The position numbers were made by a program, and so were the translations under genes. The notes under the pieces are model-generated. The model saw only the letters and a program-made list of their open reading frames with translations, was not told where the DNA came from and did no database searches. Positions 14,040 through 22,167 of a stretch of 32,716 nucleotides of DNA are shown piece by piece. Within the stretch, counting starts at the first letter, position 1, and each line of letters opens with the position of its first letter. This DNA is from Planctomycetota bacterium. Its GTDB lineage: Bacteria; Planctomycetota; Phycisphaerae; SM23-33. The stretch is taken from NCBI GenBank assembly GCA_026693065.1, contig JAPLNA010000118.1, positions 1-32,716 on the forward strand. Direction: 5' to 3'.

Positions 14040-16175
14040 TTATCCGCCCCGGGGCTCGCCCGCAATAGCGTTTTCCGCTGGCCCCCTCCGGGCCCGGCGG
14101 CGGAGGGTCGCCAGGGCGCCGCCCGCCAGCAGCAGGGCCGTCGCCGGCTCGGGCACGTCGTGGGACACCCACAGGGTCTTGCCCCCCGTTACGCCCCAGT
14201 GCCAGTTCTGCCCGGGCAGACTGATGGCCGAGAACGTGCCCGAGATCCCGCCCTTGGCGAACAGCACACTGAACGTTCCGAAGGGCGCCGCGTCATCCAG
14301 GACCGTCCAGGCGCCGTTGAGGGCGGCTTGGCCGTTGACCGTGATGGGCGCCAGCCCGGTGGCGGTGACCTCGCTGACGAGGGTGCCCGTGGCGGCTTGG
14401 GCGTACGAGCCCGTGCTGATCGTCGGGCCGGGCCCCGTGACGCCGAAGGTTCCCGTCCCGCCATTACCGACGATCAGGCCACCCGTCACCGTCAGGGTGC
14501 CGCCGGAGAGGCGGTACTCGCCGTGGGCGCCGGCCTGGTTGCCCAACGTCAGGGAACCCGTGGAGTTGCTCCCGCCGCTTTGCGTGAACATTCCGGTGCC
14601 GGTGTACCCCACGTTCAACGAGCCGGGCTGGAACTGCCCGCCCTGCAGGTCGTAGCTGCCGAAGACCGGCCCCCCGTTGCCCGTGTAGTATCCCATGAAC
14701 GTCTGGGGCGTCGTATGCGTCCCGCCCCTCTGCACGAACCGTCCGGCACCCATGAAGCCCAGGTACTCATTGCCCTGAACCGTCAGCGTCCCGCCATCCA
14801 TCCGGTAATCGCCCTGGGCGGAATACCAGAAACCTATCCCCAGCTTGTCGGAGACCGTAACGGCTCCGCCGGTTTGCTGGAACGCGCCCGTCCCCTCCAG
14901 GCCCACGAACAGGTTGGAGGCGTGCAGAAGGCCCGTCCCGCTCAACTCATATCTCCCCTGCTCGCCCGTGACGTCGCCAAGAGTCATCCCTTGGTAGTAA
15001 TCCGAGTCCGCGGCGGAGACCACCCCGCCGGTCTGGCGGAAGACGCCCCACGTGCCGTTGATCCCTGAGGCGATCATGTTCCTCGCCATCATCGTGCCGC
15101 CGGAGACATCGACGGTGGCGTCGTGGACGACCCCCCGGACCGTCACGTAGTTGGTGGTGGCAGTGCCGCCGCTCTGGACCCAGTGCCCGTCGCCCTTCTG
15201 CGGTTTGCCGTAGAAGTCGGGGCACCCGCCGATATAGACCCCGTACGATGAACTGCTGCCGTTGACGAGTTGGTAGGTCCCCGAACCGGCGGCGTCTCCG
15301 ATCAGTATCGCGCCCCCCTCCACGGTCAGATAACCGTTATTCTGGGTGAAATACCCGTCCCCCTCGCCGCCAAGCACGAGCTGGGATGCGTCGAGCGTCC
15401 CGGTTCCGTTCATGACGTATGCGCCGGCGCCGACCTGGACATTCCACGTCGCCTGCACCGATCCGATCGTCTGGGTGAGTTTCGCCGTCGGGTTGGGCCC
15501 GACGTGAATGTAGGCGGCCTTCAACTGCCCGCTGGTCGTGGAGGTGGAGCCCGTCACCGTCAACGTCCCGTTCTCCAGGTTCACCACCCCGCTCGTGCGC
15601 AACTTCAATCCGTTCGTCAGATTCAGGGCCTTGCCCGGCTCACTCGAGAGCTTCCCTCGGCAGTCCACCAGATCGTCCAGGGAGCCGCTGAACGTCAGGT
15701 TGTATCCGTCGGGGACGCTCATCGTAGTCCCGGCGACGTGGACGATGCCTCCGGTTTGGAAAGAATGGAAGGCCACCTGCGGATCGAAGCCCACCGGAGC
15801 CAGCATGTAGCTGTTGGTCCCCAGCGACATCGAGGCGTTGGCGCAGTTCAGGATCGACCCGCCGCGGAAGTCCACGAAGCCATTGTCGGCCACCACCACC
15901 CGGCCGGCGGCGGACAGGAAGTCCATCTGCCCGGCATTGGCCCAACTGCCCGTGACCGTCAGCGTATCGGCGCCCAGTTCGTATCGGCCCAGGGCGGTCA
16001 CCTCGAGCACGCCGACCGTATGCGACCCGGCCGCCTGCTGGAACGTGGCTTTGTTGACCAACGTGTGCCCGGTGGCGAGGGTTCCGCCGGCCATTTCGTA
16101 CCGCCCGCCGTACCACTCGCCCAGATTCAGGTTGCCGTCGATCTGGCAGGCGCCGCCTTCCTGGCGGAACACCGG
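14040..16175 (-). CDS. PEP-CTERM beta-helix surface protein, C-terminal fragment after a frameshift
   Basis: About 711 codons continuing the protein of 16127-18156 in another frame. It consists of many modules of roughly 45-50 aa with the pattern GxFxQTGGxxxx...LxLGxxxGxxGxYxLxGGTL, as in autotransporter-type beta helices, interrupted by a spacer segment containing HVAGTTMSVP. The C-terminus ends with a PEP-CTERM sorting signal: VPEPATALLLAGGALA followed by an Arg cluster, which exosortase systems recognise for cleavage and surface attachment. No exosortase gene is in the window. This frame stays open upstream to 16937, but there it is a shadow of the other frame. The join requires a -1 type correction near 16172-16190, next to G/C runs. 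Confidence 0.8.
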   Translation of the reverse strand, partial: PVFRQEGGACQIDGNLNLGEWYGGRYEMAGGTLATGHTLVNKATFQQAAGSHTVGVLEVTALGRYELGADTLTVTGSWANAGQMDFLSAAGRVVVADNGFVDFRGGSILNCANASMSLGTNSYMLAPVGFDPQVAFHSFQTGGIVHVAGTTMSVPDGYNLTFSGSLDDLVDCRGKLSSEPGKALNLTNGLKLRTSGVVNLENGTLTVTGSTSTTSGQLKAAYIHVGPNPTAKLTQTIGSVQATWNVQVGAGAYVMNGTGTLDASQLVLGGEGDGYFTQNNGYLTVEGGAILIGDAAGSGTYQLVNGSSSSYGVYIGGCPDFYGKPQKGDGHWVQSGGTATTNYVTVRGVVHDATVDVSGGTMMARNMIASGINGTWGVFRQTGGVVSAADSDYYQGMTLGDVTGEQGRYELSGTGLLHASNLFVGLEGTGAFQQTGGAVTVSDKLGIGFWYSAQGDYRMDGGTLTVQGNEYLGFMGAGRFVQRGGTHTTPQTFMGYYTGNGGPVFGSYDLQGGQFQPGSLNVGYTGTGMFTQSGGSNSTGSLTLGNQAGAHGEYRLSGGTLTVTGGLIVGNGGTGTFGVTGPGPTISTGSYAQAATGTLVSEVTATGLAPITVNGQAALNGAWTVLDDAAPFGTFSVLFAKGGISGTFSAISLPGQNWHWGVTGGKTLWVSHDVPEPATALLLAGGALATLRRRARRGPAENAIAGEPRGG

Positions 16176-18001
16176 GGTTCGGTGTCCCCCGTCACGTGCA
16201 CCCCGCTCGTCCCGCTCATCAGGTACGAGCCGCCGCGGTAGAGCGTCAGGGCGGAGCTCGTGATCGATCCGCCGGTCTGGACGAAACGGCTGCTGGTGGC
16301 CGTGCCTTGGGGCTCGCCCACCGAAAGATACCCGGCGTTCATCGTCCCGCCGGACATTTCGTACCGCCCGTTGCCGCTGCCGTACCCGACGCCCAGATGC
16401 GAGTTCACCGTCACAGCTCCGCCGGTCTGCTGGAACAGCCCGAACCCCCTGTAGTCGCCGATGGTGGCGTTGTACAGGTTCAACGATCCGGACCCGCCCA
16501 GTTCGTAGAGCGCCGTCACCCCGGCCGGGGCGGCTACCACAAGAGAGTAGTCGCTGTACGACGAGGAATTCGCCGTCCCCGTCAACGTCCCGCCGGTCTG
16601 GACCACGTGTCCGTTGCCGGCCTTGCCAACGAAGATCGCAGTGGCGGTCATCGCCCCGCCGCTCAGGTCCAGCCGGCCGTCGGAGCCGGCCTTCTCGCCC
16701 AGGACGATACCGTACTGCATCGTCGTGGTTCCGTCCGACTGGGTGAAACGGCCCGTGCCGGCGGACCCGATCGTCAGCCCCGAGCCCGCCAAGCTGCCCC
16801 CGCTGACGCCCCCGGTGGTCGTTTCCACGACCGCCGAGCCGGCCCCCATGTCCATGGCCCCGCCGGCGGGAACTTCCACGCCCTTGGTGACCGACAGGCT
16901 GTCGGTGCTCTTGCCCACCTTCAGCGAACCGAGGCATTTCACGTACCCGTCGATGTTGCCCATCGCCGTCAGGGCCTGGCTGGCGGGGATCTCCAGCGTC
17001 GTCCCGGCCAGGTGCGTCACCCCCGCCGAGGCGTACCCGGCCAGGCTGGCCAGGTTGAACCCGGCCGGAAGGAGCACCAGCGTGTTGGCCTGGGCGTTGA
17101 TGCGCCCATTGCCCGGATGGAGAATGGAGGCCTTGCTCAGGTCCAACGACGAGCCGGCCGCCAGGTCCAGCGTGCCCCCGGGGGCCGTGAAGTCGAACGT
17201 CCCCGTGCAGACCAGCCCGCGCGTGGTGGCGATCTGCCCGTTGGCGAACTCGATGCGGCTGCCCTGTGACATGGAGAACGCCCCCACCTGCAGCGAGCCG
17301 CCGCTCTGGCGGTAGACGCCCACGCTGGTGGGATAGTGCTGGTCGCCCAACAACACCGTTCCTGCCGAAAGCGAGCCGCCCTGCAGGTCCGCGATGGAGT
17401 TGTTGGCAGAACGGCTGACTTGCAGGAGGCCGATGTTGCTCTGGCCTCCCGTCTGAAGATATCGCCCGGGCCCATAGAGGCCGACCTGGACCTCGCTGGC
17501 CTGGAGATTCGCCGTCCCGCCCACTTGGAACAGCGACTCGACAGTGGCCTGCTGGTTGGCGCCGACTTCGACCCTGCCCTGGATGTTCTGCGTGCCCCCG
17601 GTCACTCGGAACGTCGCCCCCACCGCCCCCGTGCCATAGCCCAAGTCAACATAGGATCCGGTGTACGAGCCCCCGGTCTGCTCGAAGAGCCCGTTGGCCT
17701 CGATATCCAGGTCCACGGCCCCGCTGGCGATGTTCAGCGTGCCCGACTGCAGCAGGTAGTGCCCGCTGCCCGTGGCGTAGCCGCCCAGACGAACGCCCAT
17801 CGTGGCCGTTGACGACCCCGTCTGCACGAAGAGGCCCGTGCCCTGCTGGCCCACCAGAACGGTACCGGACAGAGTCCCGCCGTTTAGTTGGTAGGAGCCC
17901 GTGCCGCCGACGCTGTTGCCGATGTATAGGTTGAATCCGCTGAAGACGCCGCTGCTCTGGATGACCGATCCGGCCCCGGTGCTACCCACGTACGCCTGCC
18001 C
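16127..18001 (-). CDS. PEP-CTERM beta-helix surface protein, middle fragment
   Basis: Open frame carrying the first two thirds of the repeat region. True residues run from about 18001 (YVGSTGAGSVIQSSG) to about 16186 (SGVHVTGDTE), after which the frame is lost and the last 20 or so residues are spurious. Repeats follow the QTGG/GGTL module pattern and surround a spacer with HLAGTTLEIP that is homologous to the HVAGTTMSVP spacer in the C-terminal fragment. No start codon or signal peptide belongs to this frame: the true N-terminus is in the frame of 17884-18156. Together the three pieces would make a protein of about 1,370 aa on the cell surface, probably adhesive or structural. Confidence 0.75.
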   Translation of the reverse strand, partial: GQAYVGSTGAGSVIQSSGVFSGFNLYIGNSVGGTGSYQLNGGTLSGTVLVGQQGTGLFVQTGSSTATMGVRLGGYATGSGHYLLQSGTLNIASGAVDLDIEANGLFEQTGGSYTGSYVDLGYGTGAVGATFRVTGGTQNIQGRVEVGANQQATVESLFQVGGTANLQASEVQVGLYGPGRYLQTGGQSNIGLLQVSRSANNSIADLQGGSLSAGTVLLGDQHYPTSVGVYRQSGGSLQVGAFSMSQGSRIEFANGQIATTRGLVCTGTFDFTAPGGTLDLAAGSSLDLSKASILHPGNGRINAQANTLVLLPAGFNLASLAGYASAGVTHLAGTTLEIPASQALTAMGNIDGYVKCLGSLKVGKSTDSLSVTKGVEVPAGGAMDMGAGSAVVETTTGGVSGGSLAGSGLTIGSAGTGRFTQSDGTTTMQYGIVLGEKAGSDGRLDLSGGAMTATAIFVGKAGNGHVVQTGGTLTGTANSSSYSDYSLVVAAPAGVTALYELGGSGSLNLYNATIGDYRGFGLFQQTGGAVTVNSHLGVGYGSGNGRYEMSGGTMNAGYLSVGEPQGTATSSRFVQTGGSITSSALTLYRGGSYLMSGTSGVHVTGDTEPRCSARKAAPARSTAT

Positions 18002-18156
18002 GCCGTAGGCCAGTTGCCCGCATCGCCCCAGGCCCCGGCCGTCGCCGGGTCGTGTTTCCACGTGGTGTCGACCGCCAATCCCCGGGAGCAAACCACAGCC
18101 GCCATGATTGCCGCGATGGCAATCGCCCTTGCCTCGATCCGCCCTGACCCGTTCAT
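17884..18156 (-). CDS. PEP-CTERM beta-helix surface protein, N-terminal fragment with signal peptide
   Basis: The first 50 or so codons hold a convincing Sec signal peptide: a basic N-terminus (MNGSGRIEAR), a hydrophobic AIAIAAIMAAVV core and a cleavage region near GLAVDT, then WKHDPATAGAWGDAGNW, a usual opening of planctomycete beta-helix surface proteins. Past about 18005 the reading is spurious, and the protein continues in the frame of 16127-18001, again by a -1 type correction next to a G run (CCC at 17999-18001 on the plus strand). AAAGGG six bases before the ATG supports the start. Transcription is expected from the promoter at 18436-18463. Confidence 0.75.
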   Translation of the reverse strand: MNGSGRIEARAIAIAAIMAAVVCSRGLAVDTTWKHDPATAGAWGDAGNWPTAGRRTWVAPGPDRSSRAAASSADSTYTSATASAARAPTN

Positions 18157-18429
18157 GTTCAGCCCTTTCCTTCTTTCGCCCCGGACCCTTGCCGGGGCCG
18201 CTGTCGTTAACAGCTAGCCACGCCGGCTGAGAAAGAAGGTGAGCTTCCCTGTCTCTCAGCACTCACAAACAACCGTGAGCACATTGAGCGCAAACATCGT
18301 TGGGGATTCTCTTGGTGCAACGATCCCCGGTACAGAAAACGGACCATTGGGAACCACATAGGCCAGGCTCACAACCCCTTTGTCCCGAACGCCCGCCACC
18401 TTTTCGGCGGACACGTTTACTGATGATGA
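18157..18429 (-). promoter_or_regulatory. Long 5' leader of the PEP-CTERM gene with possible structured RNA
   Basis: About 273 nt separate the predicted transcript start from the ATG. Two segments could fold: GGGGAT/ATCCCC and ATCGTT/AACGAT between 18296 and 18328 interleave in the order of an H-type pseudoknot, and a 7-bp all-GC hairpin (18178-18184/18192-18198) stands directly upstream of the ribosome site. I cannot match it to a known riboswitch. Regulation of surface-protein translation is an inference. Confidence 0.35.
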
Positions 18430-18435
18430 TGGGCG

Positions 18436-18463
18436 ATTATACCCGGGTTCGTGCGATTGTCAA
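18436..18463 (-). promoter_or_regulatory. Consensus sigma70-type promoter for the PEP-CTERM unit
   Basis: On the minus strand TTGACA (18463-18458) and TATAAT (18441-18436) are both perfect consensus hexamers with a 16-bp spacer. Start predicted near 18429. It would drive the PEP-CTERM gene and, through short gaps, DUF1570 and EamA. Confidence 0.75.
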
Positions 18464-18517
18464 GCGGGCAGGGAGGTCTTTTTCGGACGGGCGGGAGAGG
18501 GGAACGGGAGGGAAAGG

Positions 18518-18550
18518 GGGAAAAAGAAACCCGGCCACGCCGTGGCCGGG
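18518..18550 (-). terminator. Rho-independent terminator of the DUF1571 gene
   Basis: Arms CCCGGCCAC (18530-18538) and GTGGCCGGG (18542-18550) form a 9-bp GC stem with a 3-nt loop; on the minus strand TTTCTTTTTCCCCC follows at once. It lies 31 bp past the stop of the DUF1571 gene and just upstream of the PEP-CTERM promoter, separating the two units. Confidence 0.85.
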
Positions 18551-18581
18551 CTTTGGGGGCAGTCGAGGGTAGGAGGGAGGG

Positions 18582-19460
18582 TTACTTGGGCTCGTCCATC
18601 TGGTTGGACTGAGGCAGGAAGTCGTTCTCCGTCAGGAGCATGTTGAACTTGATGTCCTTGTACCCGTACGAGCAGGAGAACTTGTCGTTCCAGTCCCAGC
18701 CTTTGACGCAGACGGGCACGAGGTACTCCACGTCGATGTAGGTCTCGGTCTTCTTGGCCGGGTAGTTCTGGGCGGGGTTGGCGTTGAGATAGCGGTCCAG
18801 ACGTACGCACTTGCGCCCGCCCAGGTCGAAGTAACCGCCGAACTCCTCACGGCAGTCGCCGGCTTTGTGGGCGGCCTCGTAGACGTCGATGAGGCTCTGC
18901 GTCATCTTGGCCATGCCGAACTCGGTGATGGGCTTGAGCGAGTGAGCCTTGGCCTCTTCGCCCCAGGGGTCCCGCTTCTGCGTACCCACCAGGCTGCCCA
19001 GCATGCCCACGGGCCGGCAGAGGACCTTCTTGTCGTACTTGTAGTCCACGTAAATCACGCGATCCGCCGGCGAGGGGCGGTTGGCCGTCCAGGTCATCAC
19101 GACGCTGAAGGGCTTCTCCATGAACTTCACCGTGGTGGTCTGCTCTTTGCCCAGCCGCCCGCGGATCGTCTCCTGCTTGATGAACTTGCAGGTGTAGTCG
19201 GTGTAATGGCTCCGATAGTTGTTCAGGCAATACTTCAGCAGTTCTACGTGGCTCTTCTTGGCCAGGGTGTCGACCGTCGCGGCGACGTCAGAACTGGCCG
19301 GTGCGAGTTCCTTCCCCTTGCTGATGACCGCCGTCCCGTTGCCCACCTTGTTGGCCTGCATGTCCTGCGTGCATTGGATGCAGAACAGCACGCCCAGAAA
19401 CAACCCTACCAACAGCCGCTTGGTTCGGTTCGTCGGATGGAGCCAGCCTTTGATATTCAT
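18582..19460 (-). CDS. DUF1571 family exported protein (LolA-like fold suspected)
   Basis: 292 aa. An N-terminal basic stretch and hydrophobic segment (about 14-28, LLVGLFLGVLFCI) act as signal peptide or anchor; two Cys occur there but no clear lipobox. The mature part shows the DUF1571 pattern: YTDYTCKFIKQETIRG, then VKFMEKPFSVVMTW, then late aromatic strands. The fold is thought to resemble lipoprotein-carrier proteins, which suggests periplasmic binding of a lipid-like ligand, but function is unknown. GAGG seven bases before the ATG at 19460 decides the start over 19466 and 19511. Own promoter (19668-19697) and terminator (18518-18550), so monocistronic. Confidence 0.82.
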   Translation of the reverse strand: MNIKGWLHPTNRTKRLLVGLFLGVLFCIQCTQDMQANKVGNGTAVISKGKELAPASSDVAATVDTLAKKSHVELLKYCLNNYRSHYTDYTCKFIKQETIRGRLGKEQTTTVKFMEKPFSVVMTWTANRPSPADRVIYVDYKYDKKVLCRPVGMLGSLVGTQKRDPWGEEAKAHSLKPITEFGMAKMTQSLIDVYEAAHKAGDCREEFGGYFDLGGRKCVRLDRYLNANPAQNYPAKKTETYIDVEYLVPVCVKGWDWNDKFSCSYGYKDIKFNMLLTENDFLPQSNQMDEPK

Positions 19461-19667
19461 CAGCATACCTCTATGGCCGCCTCGGGGGCGCCTCCGGCAC
19501 GTCCAAGGCACGTCTCGCCGCCAGGGGGGACTGCGCCGTATCTACTTCATCGGCCCGACCCGCGGCAAGTTGTGAGGGCATCTTGGGCAGCCAGCGGCTG
19601 CGTTACAACGCCCGAGGTCATCGTCGACCTCCCCGCCAAGCCCCGGGCCCGGCAGGTATGAGGGGGG

Positions 19668-19697
19668 AGTATAGACCGCCCGGGGGGCTGCAAGCAA
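19668..19697 (-). promoter_or_regulatory. Probable promoter of the DUF1571 gene
   Basis: On the minus strand TTGCTT (19697-19692) is 18 bp from TATACT (19673-19668). An A/T-rich block with a run of eight T on the plus strand (about 19699-19713) stands immediately upstream like an UP element. The resulting leader would be about 200 nt. In the rest of the 19461-19929 gap I see only GC-rich sequence and the heptamer array. Confidence 0.45.
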
Positions 19698-19860
19698 GAA
19701 ATATCTTTTTTTTCGTCCCCTCCCCGCTCTTGGGGCTCTGTACCGCCCCAGAGGCTATGTTCACCGCTAACTTACTGCACACAATACGGTTATCGCCGAA
19801 TCAGCGGGAGCATTACAACTGGCGCCCCGAACCCGTCGGTCAGGGCCTGGGCCCCGGGGC

Positions 19861-19925
19861 TGAGACCTGAGATTTGAAATCTGATATCTGAGATCTGAGA
19901 TTTGGGGTTTGGGATTTGGAGTCTG
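19861..19925. repeat. Heptameric repeat array (TGAGATY), nine units
   Basis: Nine consecutive 7-bp units: TGAGACC, TGAGATT, TGAAATC, TGATATC, TGAGATC, TGAGATT, TGGGGTT, TGGGATT, TGGAGTC. The array ends 4-5 bp before the stop codon of the CpXC gene. The same unit, in a three-copy form, recurs at 24463-24483. Confidence 0.85.
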
Positions 19926-19929
19926 CGCC

Positions 19930-20577
19930 TCAGATCACCGCCATCGCATATCCCCCGTCCACCCGCAGCCACTTGCCGGCTTCCTCTTCCGGGTCGGGCA
20001 GCCGGGCGCGGATGTTCTCGGCGAAGTACTCGTACACCGACAACGGCACGGCGAACGATGACTCCCCCTCCCCCTTCAGCAGCACGAAGGCGATCTCCTT
20101 CTCCCCCTCCTCCGACTCCCCGCAGGCCGAGAACATCAGCTCCCCGTCGGCCTCCTGGGCGTCCTGCTCCAACTGCCGCCGAAGGGCGATCTTGAAAATC
20201 TCGATCACCCGGTCGTCCAGCCCTTCCTCGAAGATCAGCACCTTTTCCACCAGTTCGTTCCGGCTGGCGACGGTCCGGAGAGTAAAGGACAGCATGAAAT
20301 CCTCGACGGGGTCGGCCTCGGGGGCCTGGCCCTCGCTCAGGGACTCGTCGAACCGGATATGCACCATCACTTCCCGTTCCATGTCGTGGTACAGCAGCGG
20401 CCAGACCACCTCGGCGCTCTTCTGGCAGCTTTGGCAGGTAAAGGTCATCAGCTCCCCCGACATGAGCTGCTCCCGCAGTTGGGGGTCCAGCGTCGCGTTG
20501 ATCGACTGCCAGAGCGTGAATTCCTGCTCGTGCCCGCAGTACCGGCAGGCGATCGTTTCCTTCGACGAGACACTCAT
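19930..20577 (-). CDS. CpXC domain protein
   Basis: 215 aa, cytosolic. Two Cys pairs, C11-x2-C14 and C48-x2-C51, frame an N-terminal zinc-ribbon-like CpXC domain (IACRYCGHEQEF and FTCQSCQKSAEVVWP), which then continues into the typical WPLLYHD segment. The C-terminal half is acidic and helical without a recognised domain. CpXC proteins have no settled function; nucleic-acid or protein binding through the zinc site is assumed. The ATG at 20577 puts the first Cys at the usual place and has GGAGG about ten bases upstream. It lies between the lipoprotein gene (93 bp upstream) and the heptamer array. Confidence 0.8.
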   Translation of the reverse strand: MSVSSKETIACRYCGHEQEFTLWQSINATLDPQLREQLMSGELMTFTCQSCQKSAEVVWPLLYHDMEREVMVHIRFDESLSEGQAPEADPVEDFMLSFTLRTVASRNELVEKVLIFEEGLDDRVIEIFKIALRRQLEQDAQEADGELMFSACGESEEGEKEIAFVLLKGEGESSFAVPLSVYEYFAENIRARLPDPEEEAGKWLRVDGGYAMAVI

Positions 20578-20670
20578 GTCGGCGCTACCTCCGCACAAAA
20601 CACATCCGCTCGACCCGGACAGTCCGGGTTTCATACCCGCCGGGTGCGGGAATGTCCACAACAACTCCGC

Positions 20671-21027
20671 TCACTGGGGCGGGGGGTCCAGCGAGGTCCA
20701 GAGCGGGTCGCCGGGGGGCAGACGGTACCAGATGTCGCCGCCGGCCCGGCCCCTGCCGTCGGGCTCGTAGGTGACCTGGTTGACGCGACCATCCTTGAAG
20801 ACGTAGGTGACGCGATAGGGATGACGGCCTTCGTAGCGAGAGGCCTCGGCGCGAAGCTCCGGGAACTGACGCACCTGGACGCCCAGCAGGTTGGGGTTGC
20901 GAGGGTAGCGATTGACCCAGTGCCCGACGCTCTCATCCCGCAGGGGCGGACGCCGGTACGTGCCATCGCACCCGCCCACACCCACACCCGCCCAGCAGAT
21001 CGACATTATCAGGAACAGCCGCCTCAT
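20671..21027 (-). CDS. Small hypothetical lipoprotein
   Basis: 118 aa. The first 20 residues form a type II signal peptide: MRR, a hydrophobic stretch, and the lipobox VGGC with Cys20 as the acylated residue. The remaining 98 aa show no family I recognise; they are rich in Pro and Arg and contain an IWYRLPPGDP segment. GGAG about nine bases before the ATG supports the start. Expected location is the outer leaflet or the periplasmic side of the inner membrane. It is divergent from the HlyD operon, which starts 237 bp away. Confidence 0.75.
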   Translation of the reverse strand: MRRLFLIMSICWAGVGVGGCDGTYRRPPLRDESVGHWVNRYPRNPNLLGVQVRQFPELRAEASRYEGRHPYRVTYVFKDGRVNQVTYEPDGRGRAGGDIWYRLPPGDPLWTSLDPPPQ

Positions 21028-21182
21028 GGTCGCAGCTCCGACCCGGCCCGGAAGGGCGCGGGACTATGGCGCCGGGATATCCGGCGGGCCATGGTGTAAC
21101 AGAACTCCCCGCCCCGGGCAAGAGGCTGCCTGCACGTGGCGCCGGCGGCCGGGCGGGGGGAATTGTTTGCCGGTAAAGACCC

Positions 21183-21210
21183 TTGCCCCAACCGCCGAAG
21201 ATGATATACT
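21183..21210 (+). promoter_or_regulatory. Promoter of the HlyD-M50-SecA operon
   Basis: TTGCCC (21183-21188) and TATACT (21205-21210) are 16 bp apart; start near 21217, leader about 48 nt. It is the only good promoter-like site before the five-gene operon. Confidence 0.6.
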
Positions 21211-21264
21211 GACGACGCTCAGATGAGGCATTGTCAAAGACATAGGCCCCCGGGGCGCTCGACT

Positions 21265-22167
21265 ATGATGAAACGAACATCGAACGTCTGTACCGTGCTG
21301 GCGGCTCTGGCCTGGGCGACCACGCCCGTGGCCGCCGAGGGCCTCGACGCGGTCACCCGCCCCTCCCAGGACGTGACGCTTTCCTTCACCGTGCCCGGGA
21401 CGATCGCCGAGAACTGCGTTCCCGACGGCAAGCCCGCCGTCAAGGGCAAGGAACTCGTCAAGCTCGACTGCAGCGTGGAGAAGGCCACGCTGGATGTGCT
21501 GCTGGCGACGCGGGAGTCCAACAAGGCCCGCATCGAGGCGCGGGTGGCGCAGCGTGACGAGGCCGTCGTCAAACTCGACAGGACCAAGGTCGCCTTCAAG
21601 GGCGGCGGCGCCACCGAACTCCAGGTCAAGGAGGCCGAGCTCGAAGTCAAGATCGCCGACATCCAGCTCAAGCTCGAGAACCTCGACCAGGTAAAGAACG
21701 ACAAGGAACTCGCCAAGGCCGAGCAGGAACTCAAGCGGATGATCCTCCTGAGCCCCATCGACGGGCGGGTGGAAGAGTCGTTCGTGAAGGCCGGCGAGTC
21801 GGTCGACCGCCTGACGAAGGTCATCCGCGTGGTCAACACCGAGAAGTTCCATGTGGAGGTCCTCGTGCCGCTGACCATGGCGCGAGGGCTGGCCGCCGAC
21901 GAGGGCCAACGCAAGTCGGCGGCGGTGGTTTTTCCCGACGGCCAGCGGGTCGAGGCCGCCATTGAACACGTTCGACTCGAGACCAACGCCGGCACCGACA
22001 AGATCGGCGTCCGCCTGGTGGTGCCCAATCCCGCCGGACGAAAAGCCGGCGAGCACGTGAAAGTGGAATTCCCGACATCGGAGGGCCAGGCCCCGGCACC
22101 CGCCCCGGCCGCCCCTCCGGAGAAAACTACGGGCCCGGACGCAGGGCCCGGCAAAGGAGAACACTGA
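21265..22167 (+). CDS. HlyD-family periplasmic adaptor protein
   Basis: 300 aa. A signal peptide (hydrophobic about 10-20, cleavage near AAEG) is followed by a short lipoyl/barrel-sandwich half (FTVPGTIAENCVPDGKPAVKGKELVKLD), a charged alpha-helical hairpin (about 75-165, coiled coil), the returning half (LLSPIDGRVEESFVKAGESV) and a beta-barrel domain. The C-terminus is a Pro/Ala-rich tail. Such membrane-fusion proteins bridge inner-membrane exporters to the outer membrane. There is no transporter ATPase or permease beside it; its partners must be the proteins encoded next. TGATG overlap with the following gene indicates coupling. A second in-frame ATG lies directly after the first. Confidence 0.85.
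   Translation: MMKRTSNVCTVLAALAWATTPVAAEGLDAVTRPSQDVTLSFTVPGTIAENCVPDGKPAVKGKELVKLDCSVEKATLDVLLATRESNKARIEARVAQRDEAVVKLDRTKVAFKGGGATELQVKEAELEVKIADIQLKLENLDQVKNDKELAKAEQELKRMILLSPIDGRVEESFVKAGESVDRLTKVIRVVNTEKFHVEVLVPLTMARGLAADEGQRKSAAVVFPDGQRVEAAIEHVRLETNAGTDKIGVRLVVPNPAGRKAGEHVKVEFPTSEGQAPAPAPAAPPEKTTGPDAGPGKGEH

Noticed and set aside
14040-16937. Separate second gene with a start at 16937
   Set aside because: The first 250 codons of that frame are a shadow of the middle fragment, and no signal peptide or ribosome site belongs to it; a frameshift explains it better.
18157-18429. TPP riboswitch in the leader, suggested by a CTGAGA-like segment
   Set aside because: The required ACCTGA partner and helix order are absent.
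19861-19925. CRISPR array
   Set aside because: Units are 7 bp and contiguous without spacers, and no cas gene is present.
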